Assembly: GCF_025370255.1 (NCBI RefSeq)
Contig: NZ_JAMTCD010000031.1
Span: 1-40,337, forward strand
DNA from: Shewanella holmiensis
GTDB taxonomy: Bacteria > Pseudomonadota > Gammaproteobacteria > Enterobacterales > Shewanellaceae
Length of the DNA stretch: 40,337 bases
Reading direction: 5' to 3'
The translations under genes and the position numbers were made by a program. Under the pieces are notes generated by a model, which was not told the origin of the DNA, made no database searches, and was given only the letters and a program-made list of their open reading frames with translations. Shown here piece after piece: positions 33,047-40,337 of this stretch. Positions within the stretch are counted from its first letter, which is position 1, and every line of letters starts with the position of its first letter.

Positions 33047-33078
33047 ACAAATAAGTCTGCCATAGCAGGCTTATTTGT
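33047..33078 (+). terminator. Hairpin terminator after hcr
   Basis: A 14-base stem with one wobble pair (33047-33060 with 33065-33078, loop CATA) lies 18 bp past the hcr stop. Its 3' arm is T-rich, so it can serve in termination. Confidence 0.75.
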
Positions 33079-33398
33079 ATTCGGGTTAACAGATAAACAA
33101 ATGAGCTTTTAACAACGGACACTCAATCACTTACAGTCAAACTTGAACTTTGTACTGATAGCAAGGTTAATTTACGCGTCAATAGCTGGCCTATTGCAGT
33201 TAATTCAACGCTGTTAGCGGTGCAAAAGACTGTTTGAAATTCATTTATTATCCCGAGCTGAGGTTATTTATCATCCATCATAAATATTGTTGTGTTGATG
33301 TTAAAAACTTAATGACATCGCTGTCATTTTTGTGGTGTAGTAGACAGGTTAAGCCTAAAAATAATAACTCTGCATGCCAACTGAAGTAAGGTTGTTCT
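33079..33398 (+). other. Upstream region of the chemoreceptor, no gene
   Basis: This 320-bp stretch holds no convincing gene. It includes a short palindrome AATGACA-TCGC-TGTCATT (33311-33328) followed by TTT, which may be a weak terminator or an operator. A typical flagellar sigma-28 promoter is not seen. Confidence 0.4.
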
Positions 33399-35018
33399 AT
33401 GACATTGAAAACAAAAATAATATTATTTGCTACCCTGCTATTTGTCTCTACTCTTGGTATCGCATTCGGTGGTTTGCATGCGTTATCCGACTCCAGTCAC
33501 AGTGATAATATTGCCCGCATTAATCAATTAATGCGCAGTACGGCCAATATTGTGACTCAATTCGAACAATTTCAACGATCAGGTGAACTTACCGAAACTC
33601 AGGCGAAAGCGTTAGCAATACAGGTTCTGCGTGAAAACAAATACCATGATTCAGAGTATGTTTATGTTGTCGATAATCATATGGATTTTGTGGCGACCCC
33701 CCATGACCCACAACTACATGGCACCAGCTTTAATGATTTTGTTGATGCCAATGGCAAAAGTATCGGCCGCATGGTGCAACAACTCGTGGGCAGTCAAACG
33801 GGTAAAATTATCACCTATGAATGGACTTCAGAACGTGAAGGCAAAGTGGTGGCCTTAACGTCAGTGGTACAGCAATCAGACTTGTGGCATTGGTATGTTG
33901 GCACTGGGATCAGTTATGCCGAGGCCGATGCTCGGTATTGGTCTGTCGCAAGTGGTTTGCTGACATTTGCCATTATTATCGCCATTGTGTTATCGCTCAG
34001 TTTAGCTCGATTTGGTTTCAAATTGCGTCACTCTTTGGGGGCTGAAATTGAGCAGGTACATCAGTTTGTATTAAGTGTGTCTCGCGGGAATTTACGTCAG
34101 CAATCCAGCTTTGCCAATGCCCAAGATGACAGTGTGGTAGGGGCAATGAATTACATGCAAGTTGGCTTGCAAGGTGTGGTGCAAGGCATTAAAAATGTGA
34201 CTGATATTTTACATCATCAGGCTGATGGGTCAGCGAAACGCTCAAATGAGTTAGACCAACTCACCCGTGCAATGCACGATGAAACTCAAATGGTCGCCTC
34301 AGCGATTACTGAATTAACCGCATCATCGGCAAACGTGGTAGAGCATGCAAAGCAAGCTGCAGAATCGGTTAATGCAGCCGAAAAGCAAGGCATCAATGCC
34401 CATCGATTGACCCAAGAATCTGCCACCACCATTTCTTTATTAGAAAACCAAATTGAAAGCGCCGGAAAAAATATTCAAGTATTGGATGACGAGGTCAATA
34501 ACATTGCCAGCGTATTGTTGGTGATCCAAGGGATCGCTGAACAAACTAATTTATTGGCTTTAAATGCGGCTATTGAAGCTGCCAGAGCGGGTGAGCAAGG
34601 CCGTGGTTTTGCTGTTGTTGCCGATGAGGTGAGGCAATTAGCACAACGAACGCAAACTAGCACCGAACAAATTAAGCAAATGATCGACAAGCTGCAAAAG
34701 GCCACAAAAGATGCCAAGGCATCTGTGGTGCAAAGTATCGCAACTAGTGAGGAAACCGTAACTAAATCGGCGCGAGTGACCGATGAGCTTAAAAATATTG
34801 CTCAGTCGTTATCTGATATTGCTCATATGAGTCAGCAGATTTCTGAAGCGGCCACAGAGCAGCTAGCCGCAGGAGAAGATTCAGCCCAGCGGATTGTGGT
34901 GATTGCCGATACAGCATCAAAAACCAATACCGTATCTGCTCAAGCCCACAGTGTGAGTGAAGAAGTGAAGCAATTAACTTACAAACTTGAGGCAGAAATT
35001 AAAAAGTTTGAGATTTAA
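33399..35018 (+). CDS. Methyl-accepting chemotaxis protein with a single Cache-type sensor
   Basis: The 539-residue receptor has membrane helices at about 6-25 and 184-204 flanking a periplasmic single-Cache-type domain (EYVYVVDNHMDFVATPHDPQL, GKIITYEW and WYVGTGI). A poorly conserved HAMP-like segment follows, then a long coiled coil. The conserved hairpin tip is IAEQTNLLALNAAIEAARAG and the stretch to ADEVRQLAQRT at about 379-416. Such receptors feed CheA and steer the flagellum. The ligand cannot be named; sCache_2 domains often bind small organic acids. It follows the hcp-hcr genes, but a 369-bp gap and a terminator separate them, so a functional link is speculative. Confidence 0.93.
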   Translation: MTLKTKIILFATLLFVSTLGIAFGGLHALSDSSHSDNIARINQLMRSTANIVTQFEQFQRSGELTETQAKALAIQVLRENKYHDSEYVYVVDNHMDFVATPHDPQLHGTSFNDFVDANGKSIGRMVQQLVGSQTGKIITYEWTSEREGKVVALTSVVQQSDLWHWYVGTGISYAEADARYWSVASGLLTFAIIIAIVLSLSLARFGFKLRHSLGAEIEQVHQFVLSVSRGNLRQQSSFANAQDDSVVGAMNYMQVGLQGVVQGIKNVTDILHHQADGSAKRSNELDQLTRAMHDETQMVASAITELTASSANVVEHAKQAAESVNAAEKQGINAHRLTQESATTISLLENQIESAGKNIQVLDDEVNNIASVLLVIQGIAEQTNLLALNAAIEAARAGEQGRGFAVVADEVRQLAQRTQTSTEQIKQMIDKLQKATKDAKASVVQSIATSEETVTKSARVTDELKNIAQSLSDIAHMSQQISEAATEQLAAGEDSAQRIVVIADTASKTNTVSAQAHSVSEEVKQLTYKLEAEIKKFEI

Positions 35019-35031
35019 TCTTTAGTTTCTT

Positions 35032-35087
35032 TCATTTAAGCAATATTAAAGGCAGCCAAAAAGCTGCCTTTAATATTGCTTAAATGA
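35032..35087. terminator. 25-bp perfect hairpin between convergent genes
   Basis: Arms 35032-35056 and 35063-35087 are perfectly complementary over 25 bases, with a 6-nt loop. The inner part (AAAGGCAGC/GCTGCCTTT) is a standard bidirectional terminator. The outer AT-rich part extends it far beyond the usual length. It lies between the chemoreceptor and gltS. Confidence 0.85.
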
Positions 35088-35173
35088 GATGGGAGCTTGG
35101 TTTATCAGGCTAATAAACTGTGACGATTTAACTCAAACGACAATTAACCAAGGTTACTCAGCAATCTCAATAT

Positions 35174-35202
35174 CCCTATGCAAGACACTGTCTGGCATAG
35201 GG
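35174..35202. repeat. Inverted repeat downstream of gltS
   Basis: CCCTATGC (35174-35181) and GCATAGGG (35195-35202) flank a 13-base centre that itself contains AGACA/TGTCT. It may form a strong stem in the gltS 3' untranslated region, without a T tract. Confidence 0.5.
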
Positions 35203-35236
35203 GGATTCTATCTACCTTTGAATGTGAGATGACTAC

Positions 35237-36460
35237 TTAACCGATAAAGCTTAAATATCCCTGTAGGATAATGGCATTTACGATATCAATGAAGAATGCG
35301 CCTACTATTGGCACTACCATAAAAGCTTGTGGCGATGGGCCTGTGCGTGATACTAACGCGCCCATATTCATTACCGCAGTAGGTGTTGCGCCCATTCCAA
35401 ACCCACAATGACCACCTGCCATTACCGCTGAATCATAGTTACTCCCCATCACTTTAAAGGTAACAAAGTAAGCAAATACCCCTAAGATGATGGTTTGCGC
35501 CATTAAAATAATCAGCAGCGGAATCGCTAAATCAAATATTTCCCACAGTTTTAAATTCATTAATGCCATTGATAAAAACAACGCTAATGCAACTGTACCA
35601 AGTACATCCACTGATTCACGGTTAATTTTATAACCACGAGAGACTTCAGTGATATTGGTGATCACAACACCGAAAAATAAAGCATAAACAAAGTCAGGCA
35701 TTTTTAACCATGTCAGATTAAACGTCGCCACCAGATGGCTAGTCCATTGAGAACCAGCAACACAAAGCAACATAATAAATAGCACTTCTAAAATACTTTT
35801 TGCGGTAACTCTGTCTTCTTCAAGTTGGTCGTAAGTGACTAAATCAGGATGCGATTTGTGATGTTTTTTTCCCAATCCAAAAGAAGATATTAGTTGGTTT
35901 TTATTAATCAGCCGTTGTGCAACAGGACCACCAATAATGCCACCCATGACTAATCCAAAGGTTGCAGCGGCCATAGCAAACTCAAATGTTTGGATACCGT
36001 AATCTTGCTCAAAGGTTTGTGCCCAGGCTGCACCAGTACCGTGTCCGCCCGATAAGGTAATCGAGCCTGCAATTAAGCCCATAATCGGCTCTAGGCCTAG
36101 CGCGGAGGCAAGACTGACCCCGACGGCGTTTTGAATCACAATATAAACAGAGGCAACCCCTAAAAATAGGAACACTTTAGCGCCACCTTTCATCAGTAGT
36201 TTGTAACTAGCTGCTAATCCTACTGAGCTGAAAAACATCAACATTAGGGTGTTTTGCATTGACAGTGAAAACTGTAAATGTATGTTTTGGAAGTGAAGGA
36301 CTGTGATAATAGTCGCAATAATTAAGCCCCCGACTATGGGTTCTGGGATGTTGTATTTGCGCAAAAAAGGAGCATGACGATTAACTGAATGACCAATAAA
36401 CAATACCAATAAGGCAATGAGAAATGATTCGAGCTCGCCAATAGTGAAGATGGTATCCAT
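35237..36460 (-). CDS. gltS: Sodium/glutamate symporter GltS
   Basis: The 407-residue membrane protein (E. coli GltS 401) has about ten membrane segments. It carries two inverted re-entrant loop motifs with the family signatures SGGHGTGAAWAQTF (about 136-149) and GGHCGFGMGATPTAVMNM (about 348-365). It imports glutamate with sodium. A hydrophilic central loop contains KKHHKSHPDL. The start is set by AGGAG 4 nt before the ATG. It is a single gene, with the 25-bp hairpin downstream. No regulator lies nearby. Confidence 0.96.
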   Translation of the reverse strand: MDTIFTIGELESFLIALLVLFIGHSVNRHAPFLRKYNIPEPIVGGLIIATIITVLHFQNIHLQFSLSMQNTLMLMFFSSVGLAASYKLLMKGGAKVFLFLGVASVYIVIQNAVGVSLASALGLEPIMGLIAGSITLSGGHGTGAAWAQTFEQDYGIQTFEFAMAAATFGLVMGGIIGGPVAQRLINKNQLISSFGLGKKHHKSHPDLVTYDQLEEDRVTAKSILEVLFIMLLCVAGSQWTSHLVATFNLTWLKMPDFVYALFFGVVITNITEVSRGYKINRESVDVLGTVALALFLSMALMNLKLWEIFDLAIPLLIILMAQTIILGVFAYFVTFKVMGSNYDSAVMAGGHCGFGMGATPTAVMNMGALVSRTGPSPQAFMVVPIVGAFFIDIVNAIILQGYLSFIG

Positions 36461-36835
36461 AAGACTCCTAGTCAGTAGATTGGCCTGATATATTTAATTA
36501 TAAAAGTATAAACGCGAATAAAATAAATCACTTGAATGGAGGGTATCCACAAGCAGAATGCAATCACTTATTCTGACATAAGATCCCGAAAAAGTCTTGT
36601 TTGGCAGTATATTTCACTGGTTTAAGTTATTGATTGGTATGGGAGATGTTATTTTTTGTCATCATGATAAGTAAATTATATTTATTGTCGGCGTTTGTTA
36701 ACGGATATAACCTTCTTTTTACAGGTAATTCGGAGCAATAAATTAACAACGTAGGGCTCAAGTATCAACAGCATATAATTCGCCTATAAAAACACCTCTT
36801 TTGTGCATACTGGCAGCTTTAAGTGAAGAACACAT
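36461..36835. other. Gap upstream of gltS, no gene seen
   Basis: This AT-rich 375-bp region should hold the gltS promoter on the minus strand. No coding frame or clear promoter was picked out. Confidence 0.4.
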
Positions 36836-36865
36836 CGGTGGTCAATGGATATTCATTGACCACCG
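36836..36865 (-). terminator. 12-bp hairpin downstream of the VOC gene
   Basis: CGGTGGTCAATG and CATTGACCACCG are perfect arms around a 6-nt loop, 23 bp past the VOC-family stop. No long T tract follows on the minus strand, so it may act as a weak terminator or a 3' end stabiliser. Confidence 0.55.
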
Positions 36866-36887
36866 CCTGAGTAGAATATTTGCTTAT

Positions 36888-37373
36888 TTATTCGTATTCA
36901 GAAGAATAAGTTTCCGAATATGAATGCGAGTAAAGTTCAAAAAGGTTGCCAAATGGGTCTTCTAAGTAAACCATTTGATATGGTTTACTATCATCTTCAG
37001 GGTGATAACGCATAATGTCCATTCTGACTTTACCGCCAAATTGTTCTACGCGCTTGATTACACCTTCAAAATCCTTGGTCTCTAAACAGTAATGAAAGAT
37101 ACCAATGCGACTGAAGTCGACATGATGCTTTTCTTGTCTATCTTTCATTTCAAACAGTTCAAAGCCGATGCCATCAGATGTAACAAGGTGGGCGATATTA
37201 AAGCCTTTAAAACCTTCACCGAAAACCGCTATACACATTCTACCAATGGCCGTTTCTTTCTCTTCAGCGACGGCAGATTTGTCCATCACAATTTCAAGTC
37301 CTAACGCTTTGGTATAAAACTCAACCGCTTTATCCATATTGCCAACCATAATACCTACATGACTCATCTTCAT
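36888..37373 (-). CDS. VOC-superfamily (glyoxalase-like) protein
   Basis: The 161-residue protein has the vicinal oxygen chelate fold, with two beta-alpha-beta-beta-beta repeats. The first repeat starts SHVGIMVGNMDKAVEFYTKALGLEIV and has His 5 as a probable metal ligand. The second includes GIFHYCLETKDFEGVIKRVEQFGGKV and ends with YLEDPFGNLFELYSH, whose Glu is the usual last ligand. FELFEM supplies a middle Glu. Functions in this superfamily range from lactoylglutathione lyase to dioxygenases, so I name no reaction. AAAGG lies about 9 nt before the ATG. It is a single gene. Confidence 0.85.
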   Translation of the reverse strand: MKMSHVGIMVGNMDKAVEFYTKALGLEIVMDKSAVAEEKETAIGRMCIAVFGEGFKGFNIAHLVTSDGIGFELFEMKDRQEKHHVDFSRIGIFHYCLETKDFEGVIKRVEQFGGKVRMDIMRYHPEDDSKPYQMVYLEDPFGNLFELYSHSYSETYSSEYE

Positions 37374-37525
37374 ATTAATTTACCTTTATCTAATTGGTGA
37401 ATTTGTTGCTTGTTCGTGCTGATGAGTGAAGTATATGGATGTTTTTTATGTTCGTGAAATTATCAAAAATTCTCATTTTAATAATTTAAATTTATTAATA
37501 GTGCTGAGTATAGAAATAAGTGATT

Positions 37526-37569
37526 ATCATGTTGCTTAAAGAGCAGCTTAACCCTTTGAGCAACATGAT
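37526..37569. repeat. 16-bp inverted repeat between fis and the VOC gene
   Basis: Arms 37526-37541 and 37554-37569 pair over 16 positions with one G-T wobble, around a 12-nt loop. It lies about 150 bp upstream of the VOC gene in a 364-bp gap without genes. It does not end in a T tract. Confidence 0.6.
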
Positions 37570-37678
37570 TAAATGGTGAATATTCGCTCAAATGTTCCAA
37601 GTGGCTTTATCGTTATTATTGGTTGTGATCAGATAGGCGTTAAATAGAAGGGGGTACATGTGGGTGTACATATAAGCA

Positions 37679-37712
37679 AAAACGGGCTTTCCATTGCTGG
37701 AAAGCCCGTTTT
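37679..37712 (-). terminator. Rho-independent terminator of fis
   Basis: The 14-bp perfect stem AAAACGGGCTTTCC/GGAAAGCCCGTTTT with a 6-nt loop lies 25 bp past the fis stop, and the minus strand continues with T. It closes the dusB-fis unit. Confidence 0.92.
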
Positions 37713-37737
37713 CTTACAATCACTGAGACGTTAAGTC

Positions 37738-38043
37738 TTAGTTCATGCCATATTTCTTTAGCTTCTTACGTAAAGTACCACGGTTGATACCTAACATGTT
37801 CGCTGCGCGAGTTTGGTTGCCACGAGTGTGTTGCATGATGATGTCTAGTAAAGGTGCTTCAACTTCACTTAATACCATTTCATACACTTCTGAAGCTTCC
37901 TGACCGTCTAACTGAGAGAAGAAGTTGGTTACGGCGCGTTTTACTGCGTCGCGTAATAACTGCGGCTTGATAGTGCCGTTTGCTGTTTCGATTTTGCCTA
38001 CGGTAAGCTGGTGAACTTCTGTGTTAGTTGTCTGATCAAACAT
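37738..38043 (-). CDS. fis: DNA-binding protein Fis
   Basis: The 101-residue protein ends in the Fis helix-turn-helix block: PLLDIIMQHTRGNQTRAANMLGINRGTLRKKLKKYGMN, nearly identical to that of E. coli Fis (98 residues). Its N-terminal half forms the dimer and the flexible arm that contacts recombinases. Fis bends DNA, and it activates rRNA promoters and controls growth-phase expression. It follows dusB by 23 bp, the conserved dusB-fis operon of enterics and relatives, in which Fis is made from an operon whose promoter is growth-rate controlled. The terminator is at 37679-37712. Confidence 0.97.
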   Translation of the reverse strand: MFDQTTNTEVHQLTVGKIETANGTIKPQLLRDAVKRAVTNFFSQLDGQEASEVYEMVLSEVEAPLLDIIMQHTRGNQTRAANMLGINRGTLRKKLKKYGMN

Positions 38044-38066
38044 TCTATTCTGCTCTTTAATTAATT

Positions 38067-39029
38067 TTACACTAATTCTTCAAAATAACATTCCACAAAG
38101 GAATGTTGTTGGACAGCGGTTTCAAGCCGATTGAAGTCAGCACGCCATTGGCGTTGTTCTTCTTGGTTTAGGTACCACCCGATGTGCTTTCTCGCAAAAC
38201 GGACACCTTTGTACTCGCCATATAATTCGTAAAGTTTATTAAGGTGTTCAAGCATGATTAAACGCTGCTCTTCGGCCTTAATTGGCGCTAACTTTTTACC
38301 TGTTTCCAAGTAGTACTGAATTTCTTTAAAAATCCAGGGCCTTCCTTGTGCACCTCTTCCTATCATCACCGCGTCAGCGCCCGTGTAATCAAGTACAAAC
38401 TTGGCTTTTTCGGGGCTGTCTATATCGCCATTGGCAACAACAGGAATCGAGATATTCTGTTTTATTGCTTTAATTGTGTCGTATTCAGCAAAACCTTTAT
38501 ACATACATTGTCGGGTACGGCCATGAACCGCTAGCGAAGCAATGCCACAATCTTGGGCAATTTGGGCGATTTGGATCCCATTACGATTATCAGGGTCCCA
38601 CCCAGTGCGAATTTTTAGGCTAACAGGGACATCAACTGCACTTACCACTGCTTGTAAAATCTCTTTTACTAAGCAAGGGTTTTGCATCAGTGCTGAACCG
38701 GCTAACTTTTTATTCACTTTTTTTGCTGGGCAGCCCATATTGATATCAATGATATGCGCGCCTTGTTCAACATTGAACTGAGCGGCATTGGCCATTAAAT
38801 CAGGATCTGCACCTGCTATTTGTACGGAGCGTATTCCTTCTTCACCTGAGTGCGCCATACGCACACGGCTTTTATCTGAATCCCAAACATCTGGATTAGA
38901 CGACAACATTTCTGATACCGCTAAAGCTGCGCCATAACGTAAACAGAGGTTGCGGAAGGCTTGATCGGTGACACCTGCCATTGGTGCCACAATCAGCTGA
39001 TTCGACAGTTGATAAGGGCCAATTCGCAT
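38067..39029 (-). CDS. dusB: tRNA-dihydrouridine synthase B
   Basis: The 320-residue FMN enzyme reduces uridine in tRNA to dihydrouridine. Visible features are the N-terminal VAPMAGVTDQAFR, SVQIAGADPDLM, the catalytic Cys in INMGCPAKKVNKKLAGSALM, LKIRTGWD, HGRTRQ and the FMN phosphate site GADAVMIGRGAQGRPWIF. The length equals E. coli DusB (321). The operon order prmA, dusB, fis is conserved. Here a 275-bp gap with an own promoter separates dusB from prmA, so dusB-fis is likely the main unit. AAGGTGA lies about 9 nt before the ATG. Confidence 0.97.
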   Translation of the reverse strand: MRIGPYQLSNQLIVAPMAGVTDQAFRNLCLRYGAALAVSEMLSSNPDVWDSDKSRVRMAHSGEEGIRSVQIAGADPDLMANAAQFNVEQGAHIIDINMGCPAKKVNKKLAGSALMQNPCLVKEILQAVVSAVDVPVSLKIRTGWDPDNRNGIQIAQIAQDCGIASLAVHGRTRQCMYKGFAEYDTIKAIKQNISIPVVANGDIDSPEKAKFVLDYTGADAVMIGRGAQGRPWIFKEIQYYLETGKKLAPIKAEEQRLIMLEHLNKLYELYGEYKGVRFARKHIGWYLNQEEQRQWRADFNRLETAVQQHSFVECYFEELV

Positions 39030-39056
39030 TTGCTTTATTCACCTTGCTCTTCAAAG

Positions 39057-39108
39057 GGGCGCTATAGTAGCCCTTTTTTACGGGCTTGAAAAGGTCAATA
39101 AATGACCT
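39057..39108 (-). promoter_or_regulatory. dusB-fis promoter region with GC-rich discriminator
   Basis: On the minus strand the -10 is TACTAT (39069-39064), preceded 17 nt upstream by TTTTCA (4 of 6 to -35 consensus) and followed by AGCGCCCC next to the start. Such a GC-rich discriminator marks promoters controlled by ppGpp and DksA, as for E. coli fis. An AGGTCA-N5-TGACCT repeat at 39092-39108 lies just upstream of the -35. Confidence 0.5.
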
Positions 39109-39242
39109 AAATAAAACTTTTTTACTTGACTTTTGTGCTTAGGCTACGATTTGTGATAATTGTGCGGTTTTTAAACAATTAATTTGACTTTTTGAGCACT
39201 GGTGCGTGTTACAGCGAGGTGATTATTGGGTTAAATGAAGCA

Positions 39243-39289
39243 ATAGACGTGTGAATGATGGATGCAAATTTTGTCATAAACACGTCTAT
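39243..39289. repeat. 10-bp inverted repeat downstream of prmA
   Basis: ATAGACGTGT (39243-39252) and ACACGTCTAT (39280-39289) flank 27 bases, 16 bp past the prmA stop. It may be a 3' hairpin or a protein site. No T tract follows. Confidence 0.4.
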
Positions 39290-39304
39290 GGGGTTAAAAA
39301 TGGG

Positions 39305-40186
39305 TTATTTGCGTGTACCGCTTAAACGTGTCCAATCTTCTTTATAGCAAGCGGGTTCCATATCAAACCACTGGCTGTAAAAATCAGAAACTTCTTGTGC
39401 CTGTTCTTGCAGTAAACCTGATAGGGCTAATTTGCCTCCAGTTTTTACTTTTTCAGCAATCAGCGGGGCAAGTTCTTTGAGTGGACCTGCAAGAATGTTA
39501 GCGACTAACACATCCGCCTGTAGATTTTCTGGTTGATCTTCTGGCAAGTAAAGTGACAGTTTATCGGCCACATCGTTACGTTCGGCGTTAGCGGTTGATG
39601 CGTCGATGGCTTGGTAATCAATATCCACACCTGTGACTTTTTTCGCGCCAAGTTTAATTGCCGCTATGGCCAAAATACCTGAGCCGCAGCCAAAGTCGAT
39701 CACTTCTTGATCGGATAAATCTAAGCTATCTAACCATTCTAGACATAAGGCTGTGGTAGGGTGAGTGCCGGTACCAAAGGCTAGGCCAGGATCAAGGATC
39801 ACGTTAACCGCTTTAGGATCAGGAATTTCACGCCAGCTTGGGCAAATCCATAATCGTTGTCCAAATTGAATTGGGTGGAAGCTGTCCATCCACTCACGTA
39901 CCCAATCTTTATCTTCTACTTGTTCTATTTTGTGGGTAAAACCTTTACCCAAAAACGGCATAGATTCTAAAAATTCAATTGTCGGAGCTAAATTGGTTCC
40001 AGCATCAAATAAAGCAATTAATACCGTATCTTGCCAAAGCGGTGTTTCACCCAGTTTAGGCTCAAAAATTGGCTCATCTTGTCCATCTTCATAGGTAATG
40101 GAAACTGAACCCTGATCCATTAATAAGTCGCCTAACATGTCGGCATTGTCACGGTGAGTGTGAATGCGTAATTGGATCCAAGCCAT
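39305..40186 (-). CDS. prmA: Ribosomal protein L11 methyltransferase
   Basis: The 293-residue protein (E. coli PrmA 293) has an N-terminal substrate-recognition domain that docks on L11 and a C-terminal SAM-dependent methyltransferase domain. Its motif I is VIDFGCGSGILAIAAIKLGA, with LDPGLAFGTGTHPTTALCL before it. The substrate-site motif is VANILAGPLKEL. It trimethylates L11 at several amino groups in the cytosol. AGGA lies about 7 nt before the ATG. The downstream neighbours dusB and fis match the enteric order. The minus-strand region beyond 40186 is its upstream side. Confidence 0.97.
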   Translation of the reverse strand: MAWIQLRIHTHRDNADMLGDLLMDQGSVSITYEDGQDEPIFEPKLGETPLWQDTVLIALFDAGTNLAPTIEFLESMPFLGKGFTHKIEQVEDKDWVREWMDSFHPIQFGQRLWICPSWREIPDPKAVNVILDPGLAFGTGTHPTTALCLEWLDSLDLSDQEVIDFGCGSGILAIAAIKLGAKKVTGVDIDYQAIDASTANAERNDVADKLSLYLPEDQPENLQADVLVANILAGPLKELAPLIAEKVKTGGKLALSGLLQEQAQEVSDFYSQWFDMEPACYKEDWTRLSGTRK

Positions 40187-40337
40187 GGGGTGTTCCTAAT
40201 CTTTGATAAAATGGGTAGTTAATGACGTCTATTATACCCAAACCAGTTAATAGATGTGCACCTTCGTGTGAATTTTATCTCTTACCGTCTGCTTTAAGAG
40301 CGAATTATTTTACTTATTAGACTGAAATCTTGAGGTA
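40187..40337. other. Upstream side of prmA to the window end
   Basis: No gene start is visible in these 151 bp. In many relatives accB and accC precede prmA, but neither is seen before the window ends. Confidence 0.4.

Overview
The window reads as chromosomal DNA of a Shewanella-like gammaproteobacterium. This is inferred from gene content and order, not from a database match: prmA-dusB-fis, selO, srkA-dsbA, zapB, hcp-hcr, gltS and a large set of two-component and chemotaxis genes, all at moderate to low G+C. I see no tRNA, rRNA, CRISPR array, insertion sequence or prophage.

Layout. 1-4633: a partial TPR-like gene, then a plus-strand run of lipoprotein, selO (protein AMPylase), a small DUF3630-like protein, srkA (stress kinase) and dsbA (periplasmic oxidase), a protein-stress and redox set. 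4634-5160: no protein gene, but a good candidate small RNA on the minus strand. 5161-9973: small housekeeping and metabolic genes (YtfK-like, zapB, RidA-like, branched-chain aminotransferase, SDR, ribbon-helix-helix regulator, DJ-1/PfpI protein, single-domain response regulator). 10077-17997: aldehyde dehydrogenase with a divergent AraC regulator, a coupled flavin-reductase/kinase pair, a large MscS channel and an exported M20 amidohydrolase. 18023-26148: a signalling island with a 1671-residue hybrid kinase carrying two different solute-binding modules, a coupled REC-REC-kinase, and a divergent REC-HD-GYP c-di-GMP phosphodiesterase. 26180-29425: ppiB, an EcsC-family protein and a secreted FG-GAP repeat protein. 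29426-35087: hcp-hcr nitrosative stress genes and a Cache-domain chemoreceptor. 35174-40337: gltS, a VOC protein, and fis, dusB and prmA.

How the genes may work together. The 18-26 kb island looks like one phosphorelay: two periplasmic sensor modules feed a kinase with receiver and HPt domains, whose phosphate could go to the double receiver of the neighbour or to the HD-GYP protein, linking solute sensing to c-di-GMP breakdown. The hcp-hcr pair handles NO and hydroxylamine and has FNR-like and NsrR-like sites upstream. Its hcr carries an unusual N-terminal extension with three copies of a short motif.

The strongest leads for something undescribed are the dual-receptor relay, the Hcr repeat extension, the ~71-nt small RNA at 4806-4876, and several long inverted repeats that look like operators or RNA structures. 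All functional links are inferred from sequence.
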